This document shows positions 10,976-23,147 of a stretch of 64,000 nt of DNA, piece after piece. Under the pieces are notes generated by a model. The model was not told where the DNA came from. It ran no database searches and worked only from the letters and a program-made list of their open reading frames with translations. The stretch's first letter is position 1, and the number at the start of each line of letters is the position of its first letter. The DNA comes from Anisodus tanguticus (Eukaryota > Streptophyta > Magnoliopsida > Solanales > Solanaceae), in contig CM067555.1 of NCBI GenBank assembly GCA_034509755.1, positions 20,162,142-20,226,141 on the forward strand, given 5' to 3'. The translations under genes were made by a program, and so were the position numbers.

Positions 10976-11763
10976 TAGTTTTTCCCACCAATATTTTATA
11001 AAACTAGTTCTTCGGCACGTGCAAATAATTTTTCCATGTATAAAGTTTTTTTACTAAGGGCATTTTAGAAATATTTTAGACAAAAGTATAAAGTTGTATG
11101 ACTGAGGGTATTTCGCCATGGAAATCAAATAGTTTTTCACTTTTTTTGAAAAAAATTAAGTTGGAGTTGAATATGGAGTTAGGTTTGATTATAGTTTTTG
11201 CAAAGAAATATTTAATTGTTTAAATGTACTAAAAGTGAAAAAAATGATTTAGTGTTTTTTTTTTTTAAATTCCAAATTCAATTTCAAGTTGTATTTAGAA
11301 TTTTGATGGTCAAACGTTGATTTGATCAACACATTAAACAGTTGATATTTAAAAATAGTCAACATAAATAACCACCGGTAAAACTCTAACTGTAAAGTAC
11401 ATAGGGGAAAAATGTGAGGAAAGATTTAAATTATTTAGATGGGTATTTATAAACCCAAATGATATACTTATTAGTTTCATATTTTCAAATACCACAGTAA
11501 GCCTATTTGATATGCAAATACATTATATCTTGAGATCATCAAATAATCATCTGTCATATTGTGAATTTACAATAATTTTAATTTCATGAAGGAATTTATG
11601 CGTAGAAATATATCAATTACAGTTGGTTGAGAATATAGAACCCCGATTTTTATGATAACCAAATTATTTTCAATTTGAGTAGGCGTATTTTGGAAAACAT
11701 GACTTTTCAATTACAAACTACCACAATAGTCGTCTATACTTTTTAGTCTATTTAAGGGTAGTT
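10976..11763. other. AT-rich non-coding stretch
   Basis: No gene is visible. The start (about 10978-11015) resembles 17080-17115. Region 11120-11335 has imperfect inverted TTGGAGTTGAA / TTCAATTTCAA arms and may be an old MITE, which I could not delimit. Confidence 0.4.
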
Positions 11764-11768
11764 ATTAC
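11764..11768 (+). repeat. Target site duplication ATTAC, left copy, element E
   Basis: ATTAC directly precedes the left LTR and is repeated at 16687-16691 after the right LTR. Confidence 0.8.
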
Positions 11769-11948
11769 CGAAAAGAATAATATGTTGATTTTTTTTATTA
11801 ATGTAAATAGTTTATATACATGATATACAATAATAATTTTAGGATATAATTACAAATATTTACCTAACTAATATAAAATATTGCTACAATAATTACAGAT
11901 ATACAAAATTACTAACTATACCAAAAGAATATATCATATATTCTATCA
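11769..11948 (-). repeat. 3' LTR of element E
   Basis: About 180 bp, matching 16496-16686. On the coding strand it starts TGATAGAATATATG after the purine tract. The far end has decayed from CA to CG. Confidence 0.85.
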
Positions 11949-11949
11949 C

Positions 11950-14900
11950 ACCCCTCAGTCGTACGCTGAGGCTGTCCCTAAAATCTTCAAACAGAACTAA
12001 GGGAAGACCCTTAGTAAATATGTCAACAATTTGATAACGTGAGGGGACATGCAAGACACGTACTTGTCCACGAGCTACCTTTATAGCGAACAAAGTGAAT
12101 ATCCATATCGATATGTTTAGTGCGCTGATGTTGCACATGATTCCCCGAGAGATATATCGCACTAACATTATCACAGTAGACTAAGGTAGCTTTCTGAATA
12201 GGAAAATGAAGTTCTAAGAGGAGATTACGCAACCAACAGGACTCAAACATCACATTGGCTACCCCTCGATATTCGGCCTCCGCGTTGGAACGCGACCAAA
12301 CGACCTGACGTTTAGCCGACCAAGAGACCAAGTTATCACCAAAAAACATATAATAACCATATGTCGAATGCCTGGTATCTGGACATCCACCCAATCCGCA
12401 TCTGTATAAGACATGAGAGTAGATACCGAGGATGGATACAAGTGTAAACCATAATCAAGAGTGCCCTGAATGTAACACACAATGCGTTTGAGAGCATGCA
12501 TGTGTTCTTCCCTCGGATCATACATAAATAAACACACCTACTGCACTGCATAAGTAATATCGGGTCACGTAAACGTAAGCTATTGAAGAGCTCTTGCAAG
12601 ACTACGATAGTGGAAGGGATCCTCATAAGGTGTGCTAGAAATAGCACTCAGCTTCGGTTTAGTGTCAACCGGAGTAGGAGATGACTCACAAGATGACATG
12701 TCGGCCGTTCAATAATCTATGTTCCATACTTCCTCTGGGATAAAAAGAGACCACATCTGCATGACGAGTGACAGCTATACCAAAAAAATAGCTCAATGGC
12801 CCTAAGTCTTTCATAGCAAATTCTGAGCTAAGAAGTGATATGATAGACTTGTGTAGTTTGTAAGACGAAGCAGTCAATATAATATCATTCACATATAACA
12901 GAATGTATGTCATAGAAGTACCGTGACGATAGATGAACAGAGAATGATCAGACATGTTGTGCGAAAACCCAAGAGTAGACACATAATATGTAAGTTTTTT
13001 GTACCATGCCCGATGAGCCTGTTTTAGCCCATACAAGGACTTCTTCAGCAAACATACATGATTGAATGAGTTGGGTCCCTGAAACCTAATGACTGATGCA
13101 TGTATACCGTTTTCTTAAGTTCTCCATGTAAGAACGCATTTTTCACGTCCAATTGATGAATGAGCCATGATTTTGAGAGTGCTAGATTGAGAACATTGCG
13201 AATAGTTGCCGATTTGACCACTGGACTAAATGTCTCTCCACAATCCACGCCAACCTGTTGAGTTTTTTCATCACCTATAAGACGGGCCTTATGCCTCTCA
13301 AAATAACCATCAGATTTTTCCTTATGAGAAAAAATTCACATAGAACAAATCACATTAACACCGGGTGGACGGGGCATCAAGTCTCACGTCTTATTTTTAA
13401 TAAGAGCATTATATTCGTCATCCATGGCCATTTTTCAATTTGGGTCACGAAGGGCAGACTCGAGGTTACGTGGTAGGGGGGATTTAGTGCCATTAGAGTT
13501 GAGATTAAACTAGCGCTTTGGTTTAAAAATGCCCCATTGGCTACGAGTAACGGGCCCCTGTCCCGGAGTGGTAATGGGTTGGATAGGAGTAGACGATGTG
13601 GGTGTCGCAATATAGAAGATCCAATGTCGGACTGGATTCGGGTCGGGAGCATAGTGGGTCGGTGATAGTTGGACTAGGTTGGGCCAGTATGGCAGTGACG
13701 CATGGACGGTATGATCTGGACCAGCAGGCATTGGGCTCTGATGGCAGATTTGGAGGAATGAAGGAATTTGGGCCAGCAGGTTGATTTTGATGACGGGAAG
13801 TGATCGGGCCAACATGTAGTGGTCCTATCGGTGTCGCTGGTCCAAATCTCGAGGTGTGGGCCGGACCAAATGGTGGACCACATACGGTGAGAGCCCATCA
13901 TCCAAAAAATTATAAGAATTGGACACAGAATTATGCAACTTAGCAAACGAAAATTGAATTTCATAAAAAATGACATGGCGACTAATTATGATTTTATTAG
14001 AGGATAAATCATAACATTTGTAACCACGATGATTAGACGGATAACCCAAAAAAAAAAACACACACGCGGCAGAACTAGCTTGAAGTTTGTTTATTGTAGT
14101 GGAGGGGAAAAGAGGATAACATAAACACTCAAACACCCTAAGATGAGAATACGAAGGATCTTTGTAGTAAAGAATTTTGAGTGGAGATTGGTATGCTAAT
14201 CCTTTGCTAGGGAGTATGTTAAGAAGATAAGTAGCCATTTGTAATGCATGATGTCAAAATGAAGGTAGTAATGAAGCATAGGCTAGTAATGTTCTAACAA
14301 TATTATTAATGGTGCGTATTTTTCTCTTGGTTTTCCCATTTTGTGAGGATGTATATGGACTAGAAAATGAAAAGATGTACCATTAACCTTACAAAATTCT
14401 CTAAATGACCCATTATCAAATTTCCTTCCATTATCACATTGAATGTTCTTAATTTTCTGTTCAAATTGAGTACGGATGAATGCTCTAAATAATATGAATG
14501 TGGAATAAACTTGAGACTTTTAGATAACGGAAATGTCCACAAAAATTAGAATAATCATCCAAAAATAACACATAATACTTGTGGCCCAAAGAGCTCAAAA
14601 CGGGAGATGTCCACAAATCACTATGAATAATATCAAATGGCAACAAAGTACTATAATTGAAGGCAAAAAAATGGCAATTTAACATGTTTTCCAAGCGGAC
14701 ATGAATGAAAACATTAGTACTATGAGTACTATTACACATAATAAAGTTATTATTTTGAAGGGAGGAAAGAACGGACGCTCCCGGATGACCCAAACGTGCA
14801 TGCCATAAAGAAGGTGCTAAAGTGGCAAACGTGAACGGTGTGGCTTGTTTAGTGGTAGTGGTGGTGGTGGTGATGGGATAGAGCTCGCCCCGACTATCAC

Positions 14901-16352
14901 ATCTCATTAGATGTATCCCCGTAGAGACATCCTTCATAGAAAATCCAAAGGGGTCAAAGTCAACCGAAACCCAATTATCAATTGTAAATTTCCTAACATA
15001 CACAAAAAATTTAATTAAGTGAGCAGCATGAAGGACATTTTTCAAGACTAAAGGTGGGTTCGGGGGAGATAAATTTGTGTGACCATAACCACGAATTGGA
15101 ATTGAATTACCATTATCAACAATTGTGCCACATATTTTGCTCAAATTGAAATAATACGGGAGATTACCTGGTGTGGACGTCATGTGAGAAGTAGCATTGG
15201 TGTCCATGTATCAATTTACATCCGAAGGATTAGCCCAAGTGTATGCATCGCCGCCTCGATATCCGTGTGGGTAGGGGTTGTTACTGGGCCCATAACCACG
15301 AAGGCTTGCTATGGCCGAGGCTCAAGTAGGCCACGTTACTGCTAGGCTGTGTAATTGCGAGGCCCATTCTGGGCTGGTTGTTGTTGGCCGCTACTAGGCC
15401 TGGCCCAATTTTGAGATGGGTAGGGCGGCATGGGCCACTACCCACTGGCCCAAGGCAGGCCCCATGGCCACTGCCCCGAGGCCCAGGCCTGCTGTGGCCC
15501 GGCTCCCTACTTACCGCCTCCACGTTCGCTACCGCCGTCGCCGTTGCCACGACGGCCACCACCCTTGCCACCACCACGTTCGCCATCGCGATTTTTTCTA
15601 CGGTTTGACCCTTTGCCACCCCCGTTATTACGATTTTGATCAAAATTTTTGAAGAATGATTGAGAGTCATCAGTTTCGCGGGACGTGCCCACCATCATGG
15701 AGGAATTGGCTCCTGTAGCCGCCTTTTTAACAAATCCTACTTCTTCTAAGGTGAGCATGAAACGTGTTTGGTAGAACGCTGGGAGAAAATTTCTTTGGCG
15801 AAGAAGAGTTCCAAACCCGTTATACACCTCGGAAAGGCCTGCAACCATCTGAAGAACGAGACGATCATTCGTGACGGGCGCGCCAACGTTCTTGAGTTGA
15901 TCCGACAACTCCTTGAGCCTTTGACAATAGGCTGAGGCATTCGGAAAATCCTCCATATTTATGTGGGAGAATTGTTGCTCAAGGGATACAACATGGGAAT
16001 TTTTGTTATCTTGTAATATATCACGCAACCTATATCAAGATTCCATTGCCGTGGCGTCGGGTTCGATAATTGTTTGTAAGAGGTCTGTAGAGATGGTGGA
16101 GTAAATCCAATGGAGCACCGTAACATCAAGAGTTGCCCACAACTCTATTTCATTATCGGTGGAAGGCACCTTCTCCTTGCCTTTTCCCGGTTTGACGATG
16201 TGATGAAGGACTCTATGAGACCTTGCGTGAATTTAATAAAGTTCTGCCCACGTCGCATACTGGACGTTCTCTATTTCAAGAACAATATGGATGTTGTTCT
16301 TGATGTTAGAGACTGGAAGGGCAGGATGAAAGGTATTATTTTTGTTAGACAT
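11950..16352 (-). pseudogene. gag-pol of element E, broken
   Basis: The frame opens with ATG at 16352 (MSNKNNTFHPALPVSNIKNN). Gag runs to about 15510 and ends in a Gly/Arg-rich tail without a CCHC knuckle. The protease motif near 15200 reads D-T-N-A instead of D-T-G-A. The pre-integrase motif LWHARLGHPG lies near 14800, and integrase runs to about 13830. RT is at 13250-12690, with the catalytic box YVND instead of YVDD near 12890. RNase H is at 12540-12080 (YTDADW, EAEYR, YCDN), ending in DIFTKGLP near 12020. The last codons (LRGV) run through the purine tract into the LTR. In-frame stops, for example after WAELY near 16235, and several frameshifts leave no intact product. Gag and pol are one polyprotein in this family. 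Confidence 0.9.
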
Positions 16353-16483
16353 GGTTGAGGAACAAAAAGAGAATTAGGGTTTCGAAAAAAAATTGAAGGG
16401 AGGGGGACGACCGAGTAGGGTCGGTCGACGGAGAGAGTAGGGCGGCAGAAGTTTATGTGGAAAAGGAAAAAGTTTGCCCTAGA

Positions 16484-16495
16484 CTGTTGATACCA
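16484..16495 (-). other. tRNA primer binding site of element E
   Basis: On the minus strand TGGTATCAACAG follows the LTR end directly. TGGTATCA is the standard complement of the plant initiator Met tRNA 3' end. Confidence 0.85.
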
Positions 16496-16686
16496 TGAAA
16501 GAGAATAATCCGTTGATTATTTTCATTAATGTAAAGAGTTTATATACATGATATACAATAGTAATTCTAGGCTATAATTACGGAAATTAAATATTTACCT
16601 AACTAATATAAAATATTGCTACAATAATTATAGATATACAAAATCACTAATTATACCAAAATAATATATTTTCATATATTCTATCA
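16496..16686 (-). repeat. 5' LTR of element E
   Basis: 191 bp; in plus orientation it reads TGAAAGAG...TTCTATCA. It matches 11769-11948 with several small indels. Confidence 0.88.
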
Positions 16687-16691
16687 ATTAC
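16687..16691 (+). repeat. Target site duplication ATTAC, right copy, element E
   Basis: Identical to 11764-11768. Confidence 0.8.
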
Positions 16692-17381
16692 AATACTATT
16701 TAATTTACTTAAATAGTTGTACGGTTTCAAAATTTAGTGTTTGTTGTTGCGTCTTTTCTTTCTTATGCAACCACTAGCGTGTTTTATAGAAAAATGGGAG
16801 AGTGAAGGTATAGTTGTGTATTTAGTGGCTTAATTTTGAAGGGTTGTATCGATTCAGTCTTTTCAAGTTACTAATTTACTTGCAAAAAGTTTAAAAGGAC
16901 CGTGAAAAAATAAATAGTAGTAGTAATATTTTTTATATAAATATATTTTTGTGTTCTTAAGTGAATACTAACTTTAAAATGTAAATATGTAAGTAACAGT
17001 CTTACTACTCCTATATTTATAATTTTTTAGCTCTTGTGATTGAAACTAAAAAAGGATTTTGATTCCCTCCAATTTAGTTTTTTCCCACAAACGTTTTATA
17101 AAATCATTACAACGTTCACCAAAAATAAAATGATCAAACGTTGAATTTTCTTTTTAAGTAAACAAGACCTTCCCTTAAGAAAAGTCAAATGTTTGGTCTT
17201 ATGTTCTCTCACAAGCTTAGGTACTTCAAAATTACCACAACGTCAATTCTTCACAATTTCAATGTGCAACTAAAAAAACAGTACTTAATTAATAGGGGAT
17301 TTAAGATTCTTTAGAATTTACAATCAAGTAAACAATAAATTATGAAATGCAGAATTCATAGAATACAAAAAAATGTCCTAA
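16692..17381. other. AT-rich host-like stretch
   Basis: No gene is seen. Positions 16725-16840 resemble 25465-25575 (both contain TTAGTGTTTG-TGTTG and ATAGTTGTGTATTTA), which suggests an old duplicated segment. Confidence 0.45.
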
Positions 17382-17386
17382 AGGAC
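17382..17386 (+). repeat. Target site duplication AGGAC, left copy, element B
   Basis: AGGAC precedes the inverted U5 end at 17387 and is repeated at 24645-24649 after the 3' LTR. Confidence 0.85.
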
Positions 17387-17468
17387 TGTTTGTAATTTTT
17401 GCTCTATTGTACTTTATAAAGCAGGACGGGAAGTAATAACTATTACAAATGTTCGAAAGGATAAATAA
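17387..17468 (-). repeat. Inverted U5 terminus at the left edge of element B
   Basis: It is the reverse complement of 24563-24644 with about two mismatches. It starts TGTT, so the outer edge looks like an LTR end. It joins the 3' internal sequence through a 2-nt overlap (AA at 17467-17468). Confidence 0.85.
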
Positions 17469-17682
17469 GAGTTATTGTGTTGATATCGTTGTCTTGGCTT
17501 ACACTAAACACTGACGGTTCAAGACATCACGTTCACCGCGCAGTAAGTAAGTCAGATGGTATTCAACTAGGGAAGGTTCAAAGCGAAAGCTACCGCTCCT
17601 GTTGCAATATCTTTTCGCTGAAAGATTGCTGAAATGTAGGCACCTTGTGTGCGCGCCACAATCTCTCTTTCATAGAGGGGAT
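17467..17682 (+). repeat. Extra copy of the 3' internal end of element B
   Basis: It matches 22932-23147 almost exactly, including the purine tract TAGAGGGGAT before the LTR. In a normal element this segment occurs only once. Confidence 0.85.
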
Positions 17683-18118
17683 TTTGGAAATTAGCCTTTG
17701 GCGGGGAGATGCGTCCACCCATCTTGGATGAATTAAACACTAGTGTTCCGCATGTTGGAGACCTTGTCTCTTCGCACATGCATGATCTACGAAGTGAGTA
17801 GATGACCGTAGGGCCAAGAATCGTCTAATTTCGTTGAGAAATAAAAGAGATATTGGTCCACGGAGTAAGGTGTTTAAGGCATGGAAATGTGGTGTGGAAC
17901 AAATCTACCACATCGGTGGGAATAGGAAGAATTGCTCTCTATATATGTCTCAAATTGGTAAAGGGTTTGGGACCCCAAAGGGTATCCCATGTGTTTAAAG
18001 GAAGGAAGACCTAGATGTGCATGGGTTCATGGCTAAGCCCACACGCGCGCCGCCGCCCGCCCGTCCCGTCCGGTCCGGTCTCGGGCTCGGGCTCGGGTTT
18101 CGGGTCACGGGTCACGGG

Positions 18119-18161
18119 TCTGTGGGCTGTGGGCTGTGGGCTGTGGGCTGTGGGCTGTGGG
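18119..18161 (+). repeat. GTGGGCT heptamer run in element B LTR (G-quadruplex motif)
   Basis: Six GGG runs are spaced by CTGT. It lies at the same place as the GGGTCAT run of element A but has a different unit sequence. In the 3' LTR (23580-23625) the run is irregular. Confidence 0.65.
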
Positions 18162-18202
18162 GACTTTCTGATATTATCTTTTTGGACCAGAGAACTCTGC
18201 CG

Positions 18203-18310
18203 GATGTACGATTTGATCCCGAAGTTTCATATGTACAGTTTGGACCGAATTCTTTCATATGTACGATTTGGTCCCCGAAGTTTCAATATTTACAGTTTGG
18301 TCCCCGAGTT
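18203..18310 (+). repeat. ~28-bp tandem repeats in U3 of element B LTR
   Basis: Units of the form TTTCATATGTACAGTTTGG-CC are repeated three to four times. Related repeats occur in the 3' LTR of B (23665-23775) and of C (43411-43530), while element A has about one unit (4915-4955). U3 repeats of this kind can act as enhancers; that role is inferred. Confidence 0.6.
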
Positions 18311-19182
18311 TCTGGGAAGGTGACGGAACGCAGAAAGCCTACCGTTGGGACTGTTTTTTGAGGCATTAATCAGCCATTACTTGGCTGATTAACTCCTCTA
18401 TTAACAGCCCATTAGTTGGGCAATTGAGCACCTCATTCATGGTATTAAAACCTGCCATTACAGCCCTCCTTTAAGGGCCATTACAGCCTTGTTTTTCAGC
18501 TGTTGGACAGCCCCTCCTCATGCTATAAATTGAGCTTCATTTGGCTCAAAATAGAAGCAGAAAACTAGTTGAAAACATACCTGAAAACGACACAAAAACA
18601 GGCAGTAAACCACTGAAAAACAGTGGCAAAAAACTGCACTTTCAGTGACTGAAAATCAGTCAAAAACAGTGACCAAACCCTCACGTATACACAAGATATA
18701 CACTATAGAGACACACTATATACACAGAGACAAAAGAGAAGAGTAAAGAGAAACTCTTCCTTCCTATTCCATATCTTCAGCAAGTCGAGTCATATTTGTT
18801 TTCTTCGCCAGGCTCAACCTATTGGCTTTGTAGCGTTGAGATTATAGTGTTGTTTTATCTTGGGAGACTATTGCCCGCTAACGTAAAAGCATATATACGG
18901 GGCAATCTTGTCTTAAGGATAGAGGGCTATCCTCGACTCAACACACAACGTTGTAACCATCCAGATTTAGTTGTCTCTTGATTTCAGGATATCAAGATTC
19001 AAGACACAACAAACTTGCGGCAGTTCTCAACGTTGGCTTTGCAAGGTGATCAAGATTCAAGACACAACACACTTGCGGCAGTTTTGAAGATTGACCATTT
19101 ATTTATCCTTTCGAACATTTGTAATAGTTATTACTTCCCGTACCGCTTTATAAAGTACAATAGAGCAAAAATTACCAACAAT

Positions 19183-19196
19183 TTAAGAAAAGATTG
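19183..19196 (+). other. Putative self-primer binding site of element B
   Basis: TTAAGAAAAGATTG matches the reverse complement of LTR 18903-18916 at 13 of 14 positions, the exception being one C-to-A change. There is no TGG after the LTR. Confidence 0.5.
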
Positions 19197-19222
19197 TATT
19201 GTAATACTATTAGTGTTCGAAA

Positions 19223-19520
19223 GATGTCGGTCAAAAGTTGTGTGACCAAATCTGGATATGGCAATGGTTTTCTGGTAGAAGAGAGTGATAATGATGAACG
19301 TGTTCATGGCGTCACCGCTACCAAGACTGGTGGGAACAAGCGCTCTCGAGAGCCTGAGGATGTCAACTGGGACAAGAGGAGAAGACTGAAGATGTTCTTC
19401 TATCTTGCAGCAGAAGGCCTATATCTGTCCCAGATAAAAGATCTGAATAATGGTAAGAAGGAAATGGACACTCAGTCTGATGAAGTGACTGAAGTGAGCC
19501 AGAATCCGAAATTGGGATAA
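19223..19520 (+). pseudogene. Shortened gag frame of element B
   Basis: ATG at 19223 opens a 98-codon frame (MSVKSCVTKSGYGNG...) ending in TAA at 19518-19520. The part PEDVNWDKRRRLKMFFYLAA aligns with the gag N-terminal motif of C and D. Everything after it (capsid core, CCHC knuckle) is absent. It is the best preserved frame of the A/B type and might still be translated; whether the truncated protein does anything is unknown. Element A carries the same start with a frameshift. Confidence 0.5.
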
Positions 19521-19888
19521 GTATTTTTCTTACTTGTCAAGAATAAAGATTAAATGATGTCTGATTAAAAATGGATTAAAGTAAGGAGGAATATGAAAAT
19601 AATTTATATTCCTTACGCTTTAAAAATCAGAAGTTTAATCTCCTCTTCTTTTTCGTTTAAAGATTGAATTTTGTAAACAACTTAAAAAGATTCGTTCTTT
19701 TAAGTGTAATTATTAAAAGTGTGTAAAGTATGTCGCACATACGATGGAGAAAGATCCACTAACTGTGCGAAAACTCTTAACTCTCTTAAGTAAGCGCCAA
19801 GAATTATCTGGGCACCAATCATAACGGAAGAAGACTAAAAGCTAAAGACGTTGAGCCTGTCATACTATTTGGCAGAAGATCCTTCATA

Positions 19889-20025
19889 GGATGATATTGG
19901 ACACTCAGTCATACAAAGCCTCCGGGCGACTGGAGTGGGCCAAAATTCCTTTGATATGATGATATTGGACACTCAGTCATACAAAGCCTCCGGGCGACTG
20001 GAGTGGTGCCAGAATTCATTTCATA
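19889..20025 (+). repeat. Two tandem ~68-bp units in element B
   Basis: Same unit as 929-1135 in element A, two copies instead of three. Confidence 0.8.
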
Positions 20026-20429
20026 GGAAAAGCAATGGACACCTAGTGTGGTGGGCCAGAGTTTCCAGGTCTTAAATGATCTGAAGGCCTAAAGAAAGGC
20101 GGAAAAGAAATTGGACACTCAGTCTGCAAAGCAACTGCAGTGGGCCAGAGTATCCAGATCACATATGATCCGGTTATGCCCTAACCACGGGCAAGAGGTT
20201 GTTCATGTGAAGCAACGCCACCTCTAAAGTAGAAGGGGTTGGAGAGGTTGTCCTCAATAGGACTTCAGGGATTGGGATCACTCTAAGATGAGGTGATACA
20301 TATCCCAAACTTGGTTTAAGGGACGATGTTGGTCAAGCTGGTTTGAGACTAGTCCAACAGGTCTATAACAACTAAGAATGGTACAGTACGTCTGTAGCTA
20401 AATGAATGATATATTTGTAATCCGTGCAT

Positions 20430-22490
20430 CTATGCCATCATAGATTAAGACACGTTAAATAGCAAGTTATTCAAAAGCTAACGATGTTGAGATTGTTGCC
20501 TTCTGTCGACATAAACCCTCAAAATGAATGTGAGGTAGGCGAAGAGGCAAAATCACATTTCCAAATTCTGTCAAAGGAATAGCGAAAGAAGCACCGCTCC
20601 TCTAGAACTTAGTCACACCTTTATGGGTGATTTGAAGTCTATACAAAATAGAGGGGGGAGACAAGTACGTTGTGACCTATTGATGATGGTACAACATATT
20701 GTATCCTTTGTTTGTTGAAAAAAGCAAATATGAAGTTGTTGAAGCGGATAAGCGCTACAAAGCAGAAGTTGGAAATCAACTAAGCCTATGGATTGCAAAA
20801 TTCGTAGTGATAGAGGGGAAGAATGTGAAGCATCGTTCATTAAACGACTGTTCATTTCTCACTTCAGTCCAACGGTGTTAGCCAAGCGCAAAGTCGTACT
20901 CCCAAATTATGTGGGGTGGCTTGGTAAAAGTTGGAATACTAAAAGAGGTCAAGTTGTACCTAAGACTGTAGATTGCATATCCACTGGATTTGTAAATAAC
21001 AATAGTGTTGATCGCCTCTTGGTGTCAAAGAATGCTGAATTCTTTGAAGATAGCTTTCCTTGAAAAAGGAAAAAGGAGTAATTGCTCAAGGTTAACAAGA
21101 ACCCGCGAGGGCCTGACTGTCCGGAACTAGACGTTCCGTATCTACAGGACTCGAAAGTTGTTGGCTATCCGGAACTTAATATTCCAGATCTGCAGAACTC
21201 AAGGATTCTAGATGTTGAACTGAGACGGAGCAAAGAAGGGGACAAAGACTTGTTCCAGTCCTTCTAGCTTGTATGGTTAAGAATGAACCATGGACAATTA
21301 ACAAATAATTGTCATCTCCAAAAGCGCTGCTTTGGAAAGAAGCTAAAGAAAGAAATAGATTCTATCATATAGAACCATATTTGCGTAATGGTTGATCTTC
21401 CTCCGGGAAAAGAACATTTGGGTTGTAAAATGTGCTCCCCTATGAGTAGCTTAACATCCTGGGCCATTGCAGTCTTGCGTGGCATGGATGTTGAAATAGC
21501 CTTCCCAACCCGAGAGTTGGAAGAAGAGGATCAGAGTTGGTTTGCTGAACTGTTGGGCTTCTTCCTGAACTTTCAATTTTGTCCCTGAAATGTTTACATT
21601 CTGGTCCTGAAAGTTTCAGATAAAACAGAAATAATGAATCTGACCACAGAAACATTGACTCTGAAGTTAGAAAGCCAACAGTTGGAGAATCAACAAGTCT
21701 GAAAGTAAAAGTCATATTGAAATAAAGTCTCGATATGAAAGATATGGGTATCACAGATGACATCTTAGGAATTGGATTTCTAAGACATCTAACGGACTGG
21801 TCGATAGTTGACAGTCTCGTTGAAGCCACCAATGGATATGAATCATAGAACGGATTGGAATCATGGTGCACCCATAGACAAGGAGCGATATGCACAGGTC
21901 ATGTGTAGTTCAATGTATTGTACACACTACAACCGACCTGGTATCGTCCTACGAACAGTTCAGTTGAACTAAGGTTCACTGATGATCTTAATACATGATC
22001 AATAGAAGGCGTTAAGTCGGATATGACGATATACGAATTATTCGCTTATCTACGGATTATAGTATTACGGATGTCCGGCGGTTCCCGGGAGAACACGGTG
22101 ATGCAAGCGGACATCGGATCCGAAGAACACCAAAGCCACAAGTAAATGTGTATGGTGGGTCTTGGAAAATCCTCTAAGCAAACTTGCATCGACCGATTCA
22201 TGATGGAATCGGAGTTTATCGCTTTATACAAAGCATGAAAGAAGTTGAGTAACTTCATGACTCCTTAGAGGACGTCCCTTATTGGGAGAAACCAGTGTCT
22301 TCAGCAGTTATACACTGTGGCTAGCCGGTCGGCTTCAGGAAGGACACGGATGACGGCGTCTGGGCATATCTGTCAGGATCTGTCAGGAGACATAAGACCG
22401 TATGGCAGTTGATCATCACGGGTGTCACTTCCTTGTTTATTAACTAAGGGACAACCTGGAGATCAAGTGTTCTGCCTATCTAGGGGAATG
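20430..22490 (+). pseudogene. Degenerate pol of element B
   Basis: It runs in parallel with element A: pre-integrase remnant near 20440-20530, integrase core near 20640-20890, integrase C-terminal part (VDCISTGFVNNNSVDRLLVS, 20970-21030), the 'LRRSKEGDKD' linker (21215-21250) and the RT start 'DLPPGKEHLGCK' (21390-21430). The same foreign filler as in A (about 21500-21700) then occupies the place of the YVDD region. RNase H remnants follow. B lacks about 110 bp present in A near 2030-2140. No functional enzyme can be encoded. Confidence 0.75.
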
Positions 22491-22834
22491 GGCGTAAAAC
22501 CCAAACAATACGAACCTTTGCGGTGGAAACCCAACCATACTGATTGGAGATCCCAAAAATTTGGTTCAATGGGAAAACTAAGCGGCAAAAGGTTCAGTTG
22601 AGCGCTTCGGTGGAAGCAAGAAGCACTTCGGATGATGATTTATGTACGGAAACATGAATCCAAAGTTTGTTCCCGCGATAGACATTAAAGTGCTACCTGT
22701 ATGGGGGGTAAAGGTTAAGCTTCCAAACCTTTAATGATCCTCAAACTGTTGAGGTTAAGGTTGGGGAAACTTTTAATGATTCCTAACACTTGTGAAGTGG
22801 GGTATAGCAGGATACCTTGTAGGAGATCACCTAT

Positions 22835-22873
22835 TTAAGTGCGAGGATGGCCGCCTCAAATGTACGCACTTAA
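22835..22873 (+). other. Conserved 3' hairpin of element B
   Basis: TTAAGTGCG (22835-22843) and CGCACTTAA (22865-22873) pair perfectly. Confidence 0.6.
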
Positions 22874-23147
22874 GAATCCAAGTGTGTCCATGGCCACAAC
22901 GGACAGAAACGTAAGAAGGAAAATGAATAAGAAGAGTTATTGTGTTGATATCGTTGTCTTGGCTTACACTAAACACTGACGGTTCAAGACATCACGTTCA
23001 CCGCGCAGTAAGTAAGTCAGATGGTATTCAACTAGGGAAGGTTCAAAGCGAAAGCTACCGCTCATGTTGCAATATCTTTTCGCTGAAAGATTGCTGAAAT
23101 GTAGGCACCTTGTGTGCGCGCCACAATCTCTCTTTCATAGAGGGGAT

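Larger units (their letters stand above)
11769..16686 (-). mobile_element. Element E: complete but dead Ty1/Copia retrotransposon, minus strand
   Basis: Short LTRs (11769-11948 and 16496-16686) flank a collinear gag-pol on the minus strand, with a perfect 5-bp target duplication ATTAC on both sides. The primer site at 16484-16495 reads TGGTATCAACAG on the coding strand, the normal initiator-Met-tRNA type. The purine tract CTGAGGGGTG adjoins the 3' LTR near 11949. The LTRs have diverged noticeably, so the insertion is older than F and B. Confidence 0.93.
17683..19180 (+). repeat. 5' LTR of element B
   Basis: About 1498 bp, ending TTACCAACA. The first ~430 bp and last ~330 bp are virtually identical to the 3' LTR. 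The middle (18110-19050) differs repeatedly, almost always at CAG or CTG trinucleotides. It contains a GTGGGCT heptamer run (18119-18161), ~28-bp U3 repeats (18203-18310) and the primer-complement segment (18903-18916). Confidence 0.9.

Noticed and set aside
15378..15639. Overlapping plus-strand Pro/Arg-rich frames
   Set aside because: They are shadows of the Gly/Arg-rich gag tail of element E on the minus strand.
18015..18361. Plus-strand frames of 102 and 114 codons rich in Gly/Trp/Val
   Set aside because: They read through the GTGGGCT heptamer run and U3 repeats of the LTR; composition is dictated by the repeats.
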